A program made the translations under genes and the position numbers. Shown in pieces: positions 1 to 6,067 of a DNA stretch of 10,844 nucleotides (positions within the stretch are counted from its first letter, which is position 1; each line of letters starts with the position of its first letter). The notes under the pieces are model-generated. The model had not been told where the DNA came from and did not search any database. It worked only from the letters and a program-made list of their open reading frames with translations. The stretch is taken from NCBI GenBank assembly GCA_002337925.1, contig DDHB01000085.1:18531-29374 (forward strand). The letters run 5' to 3'. The stretch comes from Sporomusaceae bacterium UBA1887. GTDB lineage: Bacteria > Bacillota > Negativicutes > Sporomusales > DSM-15969.

Positions 1-1532
1 GGCAAAACAAATCCCTCTTCGTTCAAATAACGAGGATCAAATTTCTGCAGTTGAAGCATAGCGTATAGTTTTGTCCGGTTTGTGTAAATGCCAGCCTTGG
101 AAATAGCTAAATCTGCAGCAATATTATCAGCTGGCATGACATTATAAGAATTCAGCATCGAATAACTGAAAATCACTGCAGCCGCCCACACCTGAGGCTT
201 ACGTACTGTCACTCTGGTTAATTGACAATAATCATACCATAACCGCTTAGCCAAACGAATATCATGCTGAGAAAAGCCGTATTCCGGCATCAGATGTTCC
301 AATGTTTCGATAACCGCTTGATTAGGTATGCTATTTTCTGCAATACTCGGATAAACCCGGTCTACCTGGTTAAACGGGGTTACATTAACCTTATCCATTG
401 TCGATAATGCATTAATTGTATGTCGCACAACCAGTGCGTGCCGGCTGAACATATCAAGCCAGCTTCCCGCTGGCTCCTGAATATTAAAGAGCGCTTTTTG
501 CCTGGTGACTTCGTCTTTAATGCGTCGCCTTAAGTTACTGCTGATCTCAATACTGGTTACATAATTGATCATCACATTCTCGCGGGAAAACACATGTCCA
601 AAGAAGAGCATCTTCTTTATTTGCTGATAACTGGACTGCGGATGAGGCAGGCGAAACTTTTCTTCCGTAAATAGGTTGACACATTCTACCCATTCCCCAT
701 TAATAACCCGGTCAATATAAAAAACACAAAAAGTAGCACTTAATAATTCCTGTAAAATATGTCGTTCATCATGAAGCAGCTTACTGCCATAGTGACTCTG
801 AAAATGGGCGAGCGGAGTCAAGTCATTGACAAGCAAATGATAATCAAAGAGAAAATAGTCCCAAAAACCGAGCCAGAAGTCATCCTGATCCTCACCGGGG
901 ATAATGGCTAAGGGACCGTTAAATAGAAAAAGTGCTCTATGAAAATCATCCGTAAATTCTCGCTGCTGAAAATAATTACCGAGCTTGGTCATCAAGTGCT
1001 CTACAGTCTCACCGACAACTTCGGGATCATTAGTAGACAAGCTCTTTTCACTAGTAAGCACCAAGCTGCTTTTCCCGTGCTGCTGTTCGACCTCATCCAT
1101 AAGAGCAATAGGAAATAGTTCAAGACGTTTACCGCCTGCAATCTCCTGCGCAGCTAATTCCAGCTCATCATAATTTAAAAGCACTCTTTTGGCTACGAGA
1201 TATTTATAAAGATCCAACAGTATATCAAAAAACCGACGTGCCGCCTTTAATGATTTTTTATAGCCCTGAATATTATCAATCAGCCAGTAAATTACTAACC
1301 CGTATTCCTGGGCAGGAATATCTTCCAGGCAATCGGTATAATCATTTTCGGTCGCGTCAAGGTATAGCTCAAAATAGCAGATATGATTCCAAATCTGACG
1401 TAATTCGCCGTCATTAGCTCCTTGCCAGGCTTTCTGCCTGAGGTAGCCTTCTACCCATTCCCGCTTGATTACCGGTTCAAGTATAATTTCCTCCTCATAG
1501 AAAGAATACACCTCATCATAAACATTCTTCAT
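1..1532 (-). CDS. Large hypothetical protein with DUF6398-like C-terminal region (partial, 3' end outside window)
   Basis: An open frame of 510 codons runs on the minus strand from an ATG at 1532 to the window edge with no stop, so the C-terminus is missing. An AAAGGAGA ribosome site at 1545-1552 precedes it. The protein starts MKNVYDEVYSFYEEE, is acidic and rich in aromatic residues, and shows no signal peptide or membrane segment, so it is probably cytoplasmic. Most of it resembles nothing I can name. From about residue 430 to 500 it reads RKPQVWAAAVIFSYSML, then ADNIADLAISKAGIYTNRTK. This pattern (a conserved WAAA helix, then a helix-turn-helix-like stretch) resembles DUF6398 and, more loosely, the second cyclin repeat of TFIIB. 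That assignment is from memory of the family. The region could bind nucleic acid, but function is unknown. The reading frame is certain; the family call is moderate. Confidence 0.8.
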   Translation of the reverse strand, partial: MKNVYDEVYSFYEEEIILEPVIKREWVEGYLRQKAWQGANDGELRQIWNHICYFELYLDATENDYTDCLEDIPAQEYGLVIYWLIDNIQGYKKSLKAARRFFDILLDLYKYLVAKRVLLNYDELELAAQEIAGGKRLELFPIALMDEVEQQHGKSSLVLTSEKSLSTNDPEVVGETVEHLMTKLGNYFQQREFTDDFHRALFLFNGPLAIIPGEDQDDFWLGFWDYFLFDYHLLVNDLTPLAHFQSHYGSKLLHDERHILQELLSATFCVFYIDRVINGEWVECVNLFTEEKFRLPHPQSSYQQIKKMLFFGHVFSRENVMINYVTSIEISSNLRRRIKDEVTRQKALFNIQEPAGSWLDMFSRHALVVRHTINALSTMDKVNVTPFNQVDRVYPSIAENSIPNQAVIETLEHLMPEYGFSQHDIRLAKRLWYDYCQLTRVTVRKPQVWAAAVIFSYSMLNSYNVMPADNIAADLAISKAGIYTNRTKLYAMLQLQKFDPRYLNEEGFVL

Positions 1533-1576
1533 TTATAAAAATAATCTCCTTTGAGACAAAGCTTACTTATTTTATC

Positions 1577-1585
1577 ATTATATCA
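1577..1585 (-). promoter_or_regulatory. Extended -10 promoter for the large hypothetical gene
   Basis: Read on the minus strand, TGATATAAT gives a perfect TATAAT with a TG one base upstream, an extended -10 element. It lies about 45 nt upstream of the ATG at 1532. The matching -35 (TAGTGA at 17 bp spacing) is poor, as is usual for extended -10 promoters. It suggests this gene is transcribed separately from the radical SAM gene upstream. Confidence 0.45.
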
Positions 1586-1624
1586 TTTTTGCCCCTGCTT
1601 CACTATACACAATCTCCCTCACTG

Positions 1625-2509
1625 CTAGAACAAGGTAAGCTGGCAATCACCATAACCTGATTTGTAGCTGTTAATAATCTCTTCCATCTTATAGAGCATG
1701 CCAAACCGCTCGCATTCTGTTTGAAAAAAGTTCCATAATTCTCTTGCTCTTGGTGAACGGCACTCATAAGCACTACCAAACCGTTCTATATACTTTTTCT
1801 TCAGTCCGGGAAAGTGCTCATCAAGCTTAGCATAATACCACGCTCTTTGATTTTGTCGCAAGGTTACACCAAAAGCAGGATAAATGAACTTCGCCTTATG
1901 CTGATTGGCAAGACGAATAATCTCTCCGATATTAGCCTCATTGTCCTCTAGAAAAGGCAGTACCGGCATAAGCAGTATGCCTGAAAAAATCCCGGCACCT
2001 GCCATTTCTTGACTTACAGCAAATCTGCTTGAAGAAGCAGCAGCATGAGGTTCAATGATTTTGCAGAGTTCATCCTTAGCAGCAGTAATCGTAATCTTAA
2101 CAAGAACAGGCGAATGACTTTTAATCGATTGCAGCAAATCAATATCCCTTGTTATCAAATCGCTTTTTGTAGTAATAGCAATCCCATAACGATACTTATT
2201 AATTAGTTCTAAAGCACTCCTTGTTAAACAATACTCCTTTTCAAGAGGATTATAAGGATCACTCATAGCGCCGATACCGACGACTCCGGTTCTGCGCTTT
2301 ACTTTAAGTTCACGTTCAAGCAATTCAAGAGCATCGGCCTTCGCCCTTACTCTGTCAAAATCCTCAACTTTGTAGCATTCGCTGCGGCTATCACAATAAA
2401 TACATCCGTGAGAACAGCCTTTGTAAATATTCATATTATAGTTTTTACCAAACCAGGCACTTCCTGTTTCAAAGCCTGATAAAATTGTTTTGGCCGGTAT
2501 AAACTCCAT
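1625..2509 (-). CDS. SPL-family radical SAM protein (COG1533-like)
   Basis: This 294-residue protein carries the radical SAM cluster motif C-SHG-C-IY-C at residues 32, 36 and 39, which would hold a [4Fe-4S] cluster that cleaves S-adenosylmethionine. The N-terminal context (PAKTILSGF, then NIYKGCSHGCIYC) and the later GAMSDPYNPLEK and ITTKSDLITRD segments are typical of the spore-photoproduct-lyase-like COG1533 group. That group has many members of unknown substrate. Length fits the group. The ATG start is supported by GAAGAGG at 2519-2525, nine nt upstream. There is no signal peptide, so the protein is cytosolic. It need not be true spore photoproduct lyase, which is longer and usually has a separate catalytic cysteine that I cannot place here. 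It ends in CQLTLF. The family is secure; the reaction is unknown. Confidence 0.9.
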   Translation of the reverse strand: MEFIPAKTILSGFETGSAWFGKNYNMNIYKGCSHGCIYCDSRSECYKVEDFDRVRAKADALELLERELKVKRRTGVVGIGAMSDPYNPLEKEYCLTRSALELINKYRYGIAITTKSDLITRDIDLLQSIKSHSPVLVKITITAAKDELCKIIEPHAAASSSRFAVSQEMAGAGIFSGILLMPVLPFLEDNEANIGEIIRLANQHKAKFIYPAFGVTLRQNQRAWYYAKLDEHFPGLKKKYIERFGSAYECRSPRARELWNFFQTECERFGMLYKMEEIINSYKSGYGDCQLTLF

Positions 2510-2529
2510 ATCGTCAACCTCTTCACTAA

Positions 2530-2566
2530 CTTAAAATAAGAAAAGACAACGGCCTGCCGGCCACTG
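2530..2566 (-). terminator. Possible rho-independent terminator after the molbindin gene
   Basis: On the minus strand, an 8-bp stem with two G-U pairs (CAGTGGCC and GGCCGTTG, loop GGCA, at 2547-2566) is followed by the T-rich stretch TCTTTTCTTATTTT. It lies about 40 nt past the molbindin stop and just before the radical SAM gene, so it could end the molbindin transcript or attenuate read-through. The stem is short and the T run is interrupted, so confidence is modest. Confidence 0.45.
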
Positions 2567-2607
2567 CCCTTATTGAGAACCAGTATGTATTTTTTCTACC
2601 CGATAGT

Positions 2608-2811
2608 CTATTTAAGAACCATCATTTCAGTAGCTTTTATCAGTGCAGTTACTTTGTCACCCGGCTTTAAGTCCAAATCATTGACAGAGTCGACAGTGAT
2701 GGCCGCGACCAGTTCGTCACCTTTATAATCCATAACTACCTTCGCCATAACGGCACCTTTAACAACTTCTTTTACCGTAGCTTGCAGCTTGTTTCTTCCA
2801 CTAATTTTCAT
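2608..2811 (-). CDS. Molbindin (Mop/TOBE-domain molybdate or molybdopterin-binding protein)
   Basis: This 67-residue protein, MKISGRNKLQATV to MMVLK, is a single Mop/TOBE domain. The ISGRNKLQATV start, the VKGAVMAKVVMDY strand, the AAITVDSVNDLDLKPGD turn and the final VTALIKATEMMVL strand are the family pattern. Molbindins such as the Mop proteins of Clostridium pasteurianum assemble into small oligomers that bind molybdate or tungstate in the cytoplasm and buffer supply for molybdoenzymes. I chose the ATG at 2811 because AGGGGGG (2820-2826) sits eight nt upstream. A longer frame from a TTG at 2829 would start too close to that ribosome site. No molybdate transporter or molybdoenzyme gene is visible nearby, so it appears to be a stand-alone gene. 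Confidence 0.93.
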   Translation of the reverse strand: MKISGRNKLQATVKEVVKGAVMAKVVMDYKGDELVAAITVDSVNDLDLKPGDKVTALIKATEMMVLK

Positions 2812-3046
2812 TGTCTTAACCCCCCTCAATAATATTGACTGTGAGTTATAACCATTTCTATTAGTCTTCCTAAAAAAACATTATTATACAATCTCCCTTA
2901 AAACCCTTTATTTATTGAATAAAACACTAAGCTGAATGAGAATCACTCCATATTCCTAAACCAAACAAAACAGATACGTTTTATTGAAATTTTAATTCCA
3001 TTATCTAGTTTTAATTTGTTTTTGTTTGCTTATGTTTATTTTCGGC

Positions 3047-3075
3047 TTGCTAATGACTACACTCAGTTATATAAT
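3047..3075 (+). promoter_or_regulatory. Sigma-70/SigA-type promoter of the transposase-like gene
   Basis: TTGCTA (3047-3052) and a perfect TATAAT (3070-3075) are separated by exactly 17 bp. Transcription would start near 3082, giving a leader of about 70 nt that contains the perfect hairpin at 3103-3131. It is one of the best promoter matches in the window. Confidence 0.6.
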
Positions 3076-3102
3076 ATATGTAACATCTTGATTACACAAT
3101 GA

Positions 3103-3131
3103 AGTGCCGACCGGATCATCCGGTCGGCACT
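3103..3131 (+). promoter_or_regulatory. Perfect 13-bp hairpin in the 5' leader
   Basis: AGTGCCGACCGGA and its exact reverse complement flank a 3-base TCA loop. The stem is GC-rich in an AT-rich neighbourhood. No T run follows, so it is not a standard terminator. It ends nine nt before the TAGGAGG ribosome site, which stays outside the stem. It may stabilise the mRNA 5' end, modulate translation, or be a protein-binding palindrome such as a relic transposon end. Confidence 0.7.
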
Positions 3132-3151
3132 ATCTATTTAGGAGGCAAATT

Positions 3152-4063
3152 ATGAAATTTGCTACATCACCTAGTGCTTTGCAGCTGCTTTTGCTTGAAG
3201 ATGCACCTGCCTATGAAAACTTACAAATGTCTGAGCCCCGCTCTGCATGCATTAATTCAATAGATGGTACCGACATTCCGGCTGTACCACTTTATGCGGC
3301 CATAGGCCCACTGCATCGGCACTTAATTTCGCTTTGCCTTCACAATCCATATTGGAATGATTTTCGCATTCTCAATCATTTTCACCGTCGCAAAATTCCC
3401 TTGACTACTAATGATTTAATCCTGTTAAAAGCACAGTGCGGTCTGGATAACGGGGAAACAATCTGCAATACGCTGATACGATTATCTGTTCAAGGCGGAC
3501 TGAAATTAAACTCTCGTCAAATCAGCTTTATCGAAAAAAATAAGCCCGAGTTTCGCGAACGGGATCTTAGCCCTTCCCATCCAGGCGAATTGCTCGTCTA
3601 CGAGTGCCTTTTTGGCCGGGGAATTGGTTCTCTCGGACGGGTGTATGCTCACTTCTTTATTGATATTTTTACAGGCTATGCCTTTGGTGGATTAAGTCAA
3701 CGTCGTTCTCTTTCTGTTGGTCTGGATATTTTATTAAGCACAATAATGCCCCTGTACCGTTCCCGCAATTATCAGCTCCAAATGGTTTATCAATCTTCTA
3801 AGGTTATGAATGATCTCCGCGATTTTAATACGCTAGAGTCAGAGGAAGCATTCTCCCAGCTAGGCTTACAATGGCAGCCTACCCAGCGTAAATTCGGCGC
3901 CATTGAAAAATTTGAAAAGAGCCTTATAGCCAATCAATTCTTTGAGACTGCAGCCAGCAATTCTGATTCACTAGAGAGTATCAAACCACTATTTAATCAA
4001 TGCTTAGTAAAATACAATTCTTCCAATCGTTTGTTTTCTAAGCAATACCTGTCAGAGGAATGA
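3152..4063 (+). CDS. IS481-like transposase homologue with degraded DDE triad
   Basis: This 303-residue protein has IS481-type architecture. A winged-helix-like segment at about 55-98 (HRHLISLCLHNPYWNDFRILNHF) matches the usual pattern of a proline/tryptophan pair followed by an HTH. A linker at 120-143 (LNSRQISFIEKNKPEF) leads to an integrase core from PGELLVYECLF (144-154), IDIFTGYAFGGLS (170-182) and MVYQSSKV (211-218) to GAIEKFEKSL (249-258). By this alignment the first catalytic Asp is Glu151, the second is Gln214 in place of the usual TDNG, and only the third acid (Glu252) is kept. The spacing of about 37 residues before Glu252 is close to the usual 35. Catalysis is therefore doubtful. 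The ATG at 3152 has GGAGG six nt upstream; a GTG at 3104 would start inside the hairpin. No inverted terminal repeats or target duplications are visible. It may be a domesticated DNA-binding protein or a decaying transposase. Its last 67 bases overlap the convergent amidase gene. Confidence 0.75.
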   Translation: MKFATSPSALQLLLLEDAPAYENLQMSEPRSACINSIDGTDIPAVPLYAAIGPLHRHLISLCLHNPYWNDFRILNHFHRRKIPLTTNDLILLKAQCGLDNGETICNTLIRLSVQGGLKLNSRQISFIEKNKPEFRERDLSPSHPGELLVYECLFGRGIGSLGRVYAHFFIDIFTGYAFGGLSQRRSLSVGLDILLSTIMPLYRSRNYQLQMVYQSSKVMNDLRDFNTLESEEAFSQLGLQWQPTQRKFGAIEKFEKSLIANQFFETAASNSDSLESIKPLFNQCLVKYNSSNRLFSKQYLSEE

Positions 4064-4587
4064 AGATACCAGTTTGCTTTCCCGCGAATCACATTTCCAC
4101 CTTCACCTTGAGCAACACCATCGAAAAACCACAAGTCCCATCTTTCACAGGTTGTTGCAGGACCATATCCATCCTCATCTGCCGCCTCTGCATGAGTCAT
4201 AACATGCTGATAGTCAATAGTCAAATCCAAGCTCTGCGCCAATGCAGCTACAACCTGAGCCGACACTTCAATCTGCTTTGCAGTTGGTGGTTCTGCCCCC
4301 AAATCATTGGTAACAGCGTTATAGGCACAGCATAAACCAATGCCAACTGCTCCCGTATTTCGCCGGTACGTATGCGACTTGACCTCTGAAAGATCGTTCA
4401 TACTCGCGTAAATGCTGCCGTCAGCATCAATGTTAATATGGTAATCGGTAAAGAATTGCCCATAATGTCCGGCAGTCCAATGCAAATAGATCATCACATC
4501 TCTTCCTATAGACTGCGCCTGGTTCTCAAGACTGCTTTTAGCCTGCAATGCAAGCTGTTCCAACTCCCGCAGTGTCACTTTTTCCAC
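3997..4587 (-). CDS. N-acetylmuramoyl-L-alanine amidase (Amidase_2 / PGRP fold)
   Basis: This 196-residue protein would hydrolyse the bond between N-acetylmuramic acid and L-alanine in peptidoglycan. Zinc-ligand candidates are His36 in YLHWTAG, His132 in MTHAEA, and Cys147 or Asp151 in CERWDLW; I cannot decide the third. SHTYRRNTGAVGIGL (71-85) and PPTAKQIEV (100-108) match the substrate-cleft pattern of Amidase_2. There is no signal peptide, so release would need a holin, lysis, or action on internalised fragments; phage-type endolysins often look like this. I chose the GTG at 4587 because GGGGAGGA lies about nine nt upstream; the ATG further out would sit inside that ribosome site. The last 22 codons or so overlap the transposase-like gene on the other strand. 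The domain itself appears complete, with GGNVIRGKANWY closing it. Confidence 0.88.
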   Translation of the reverse strand: MEKVTLRELEQLALQAKSSLENQAQSIGRDVMIYLHWTAGHYGQFFTDYHINIDADGSIYASMNDLSEVKSHTYRRNTGAVGIGLCCAYNAVTNDLGAEPPTAKQIEVSAQVVAALAQSLDLTIDYQHVMTHAEAADEDGYGPATTCERWDLWFFDGVAQGEGGNVIRGKANWYLHSSDRYCLENKRLEELYFTKH

Positions 4588-4672
4588 TGATCTGCTTCCT
4601 CCCCTCATTAAATAAATTAATCTGCCGCCGCTGCGACGCTCTAATCTATTTTATGAGTGTGGCCGGTATCAG

Positions 4673-4701
4673 TTGATACTCTTATTATAATAAGATATGC
4701 T
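4673..4701 (+). promoter_or_regulatory. Candidate lysR promoter with a palindromic operator in its spacer
   Basis: TTGATA (4673-4678) and TATGCT (4696-4701) are 17 bp apart. The spacer contains a perfect 16-bp palindrome, TCTTATTATAATAAGA (4680-4695), that fits between the two elements. Such a site is well placed for a repressor. LysR-type proteins commonly bind AT-rich dyads and control their own promoters, so self-regulation is a reasonable inference. Confidence 0.5.
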
Positions 4702-4705
4702 AAAG

Positions 4706-4741
4706 TACTATTACTTTGCAGCCAAATGCACTATAATAGTA
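4706..4741. promoter_or_regulatory. Inverted repeat overlapping a second TATAAT
   Basis: TACTATTA (4706-4713) and TAATAGTA (4734-4741) are exact reverse complements 20 bp apart. The right arm overlaps a TATAAT at 4732-4737 that lacks a good -35. A small dyad TTTG-CAGC-CAAA lies between the arms. Read on the minus strand, TTGAAT with 18 bp to TATTAT just upstream could drive the amidase gene. The cluster fits a shared divergent control region, but which regulator binds is unknown. Confidence 0.4.
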
Positions 4742-4784
4742 GTAATATTGTAAATAATTCAACTATTTTTACGCGGGTGATGCT

Positions 4785-5678
4785 GTGCGCTTAGAGCAGT
4801 TGCAATATCTTGTTGAAATAAACCGGTCAAAATCAATATCGCTAGCCGCTGAGCGTGCTCATATTTCTCAGCCTGCTCTTAGCACCTCCATAAGCAAATT
4901 GGAGGATGAATTAAGAGTTCAGCTGCTTAAGCGGACAAATCAGGGTGTCTATCCGACCGAGGCCGGTGAATTTGTCATTCAGAAAGCATTGCAGATTATC
5001 GATGCTTTAGAGGAAATCTCTTCTTTAGCTCGTGTAAACTCTAATGAACTGGGCGGCGATATTTCTATTGCCGTAGAACTCAATGTAAATATGACATTTA
5101 TGCCTAAAGTATTTTCGATTTTCAGGCAAAAATACTCGAAAGCAAATATTCTGCAAAAAGTTGGCGAATCAAACAATATTCTGCGGGATGTCGAGTCCGG
5201 CAAAGCAGATATTGGCATCATTATACAAACGGAAGAGTTAAGCAAAGCAAAGGATATTTGTACGAAGGAAATCCTTCAGGATACACTTGTTGTGCTTACC
5301 AGCAAAAATAGCCCTATTGCCGGTCAACGGGAGATCAGCCTCGAGTCAGCGATGGCTCAACCGGTTATTCTCTTCAACTCCGAGTACATTACCAATTGCG
5401 GAATTTCAAGTATCCTAAAAAAGTATGGCAACATTAATGTCAACTACCGGGTTGATACAATTGTTATGCTGGAAAAGCTACTATTACAGGAAAATGGCAT
5501 TACTTTTATACCGCGCTTTGTTGCGCAAGAGTACACCAATATGTTTAGCGGCTTAGTTGCCCTGGATATCAAAAAATCTCCCTTAAATATCATGATTGCG
5601 CTTATTTGGTCAAATCGCCATCACCTTTGCGCTACTGAAAAAGAACTTATCAAAATAATCCGTACGGTCCTGGTATAA
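4785..5678 (+). CDS. LysR-family transcriptional regulator
   Basis: This 297-residue protein has standard LysR-type length. The N-terminal winged HTH spans about residues 1-60, with the hallmark SLAAERAHISQPALSTSISKLE recognition region followed by a TEAGE hinge start. A co-inducer-binding domain of the periplasmic-binding-protein fold runs from about 90 to 297, with GKADIGII and ENGITFIPRF as typical strands. It would bind DNA as a tetramer and respond to a small ligand, unknown here. The start is GTG at 4785, with GGTGAT just upstream matching the anti-SD; an overlapping ATG is out of frame. It is convergent with the transporter/thioredoxin block, sharing its terminator, and divergent from the amidase. 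The transporter block is the likelier regulon, but this is inference. Confidence 0.93.
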   Translation: MRLEQLQYLVEINRSKSISLAAERAHISQPALSTSISKLEDELRVQLLKRTNQGVYPTEAGEFVIQKALQIIDALEEISSLARVNSNELGGDISIAVELNVNMTFMPKVFSIFRQKYSKANILQKVGESNNILRDVESGKADIGIIIQTEELSKAKDICTKEILQDTLVVLTSKNSPIAGQREISLESAMAQPVILFNSEYITNCGISSILKKYGNINVNYRVDTIVMLEKLLLQENGITFIPRFVAQEYTNMFSGLVALDIKKSPLNIMIALIWSNRHHLCATEKELIKIIRTVLV

Positions 5679-5727
5679 GTAAAAAAACCACCCAGCACTA
5701 GTAGCTGGGTGGTTTTTTTACTTATAC
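5673..5727. terminator. Bidirectional rho-independent terminator shared by lysR and the thioredoxin operon
   Basis: Two arms of 24 bases (5673-5696 and 5704-5727) are perfect reverse complements around a 7-base loop, ACTAGTA. The GC-rich inner stem CCACCCAGC/GCTGGGTGG is flanked by seven A on one side and seven T on the other, so it terminates transcription from both strands. The stop codons of both genes lie inside the arms at mirror positions. Confidence 0.95.
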
Positions 5728-6042
5728 TCCAAGGACTTCAGCAATCTTGTTCTCTACTTCTGCCCCTTCAATGTTTCCGGCAAGCTTTCCTTTCAGCATG
5801 CCTTCATTAAAAAACAGAACTGACGGAACTCCTTTTAAGGGAAATCGCTGGGCTAAGTTTTTCTCTGCTTCGATATCAATATAATAGAAGCCAAATTTCC
5901 CCTCATACTGACCTTGTAATTCTTCCAGCATAGGCACTACTTCTTTGCATACATGGCAATTCTCTCTTGAAAAAATAACTAAGCAGGATTCACTGTTATC
6001 ATAAATAGTTTCGTCGAAACTGTTTGTATTTAATTGTTGCAT
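5722..6042 (-). CDS. Thioredoxin-like protein with CHVC active site
   Basis: This 106-residue protein has the thioredoxin fold and length. The redox pair is Cys29-His-Val-Cys32, followed by Lys33 as in thioredoxins, with the cis-proline Pro73 in KGVPSVLFF. The usual Trp before the first cysteine is replaced by Asn (SRENCHVCK), and CGPC by CHVC, which should shift its redox potential and partner choice. It is cytoplasmic, with no signal peptide. An AAAGGAG site eight nt upstream supports the ATG. It is the last gene of the block, 25 nt after the hydrolase gene. It is the likely electron acceptor of the reductase encoded two genes upstream, whose own thioredoxin domain lacks cysteines. Its final target, perhaps a reductase of betaine or glycine type, is not in view. 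Confidence 0.92.
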   Translation of the reverse strand: MQQLNTNSFDETIYDNSESCLVIFSRENCHVCKEVVPMLEELQGQYEGKFGFYYIDIEAEKNLAQRFPLKGVPSVLFFNEGMLKGKLAGNIEGAEVENKIAEVLGV

Positions 6043-6067
6043 CCTCTACACTCCTTTTAGCAACGCC

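Larger units (their letters stand above)
2812..3151. other. AT-rich intergenic region between the molbindin gene and the transposase-like gene
   Basis: These 340 bases hold no gene that I can support. The left part carries the molbindin ribosome site and a candidate -10 (TATAAT on the minus strand, 2883-2888) without a clear -35. The middle is AT-rich, with a loose dyad around GAGAATCACTC (2938-2948) that I do not call. The right part holds the promoter and hairpin leader of the plus-strand gene, listed separately. Confidence 0.7.

Noticed and set aside
985..1173. Plus-strand frame opposite the large hypothetical gene
   Set aside because: Low-complexity serine- and cysteine-rich shadow of the long minus-strand frame.
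1625..2509. Naming the radical SAM gene splB
   Set aside because: It has the COG1533 pattern, but length and the lack of a placeable spore-lyase catalytic cysteine do not support that specific function.
2812..2829. N-terminal extension of the molbindin from a TTG at 2829
   Set aside because: It would begin upstream of and overlap the strong AGGGGGG ribosome site, and the ATG at 2811 matches the family start.
2933..2954. Fur-box-like dyad around GAGAATCACTC upstream of the molbindin gene
   Set aside because: Only one half resembles a Fur site, the symmetry is poor, and no iron gene is nearby.
3104..3151. N-terminal extension of the transposase-like protein from a GTG at 3104
   Set aside because: It lies inside the hairpin, has no ribosome site, and reads through the real ribosome site.
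4060..4335. Plus-strand frame opposite the amidase
   Set aside because: It is antisense to a well-supported amidase and shows no recognisable domain or ribosome site.
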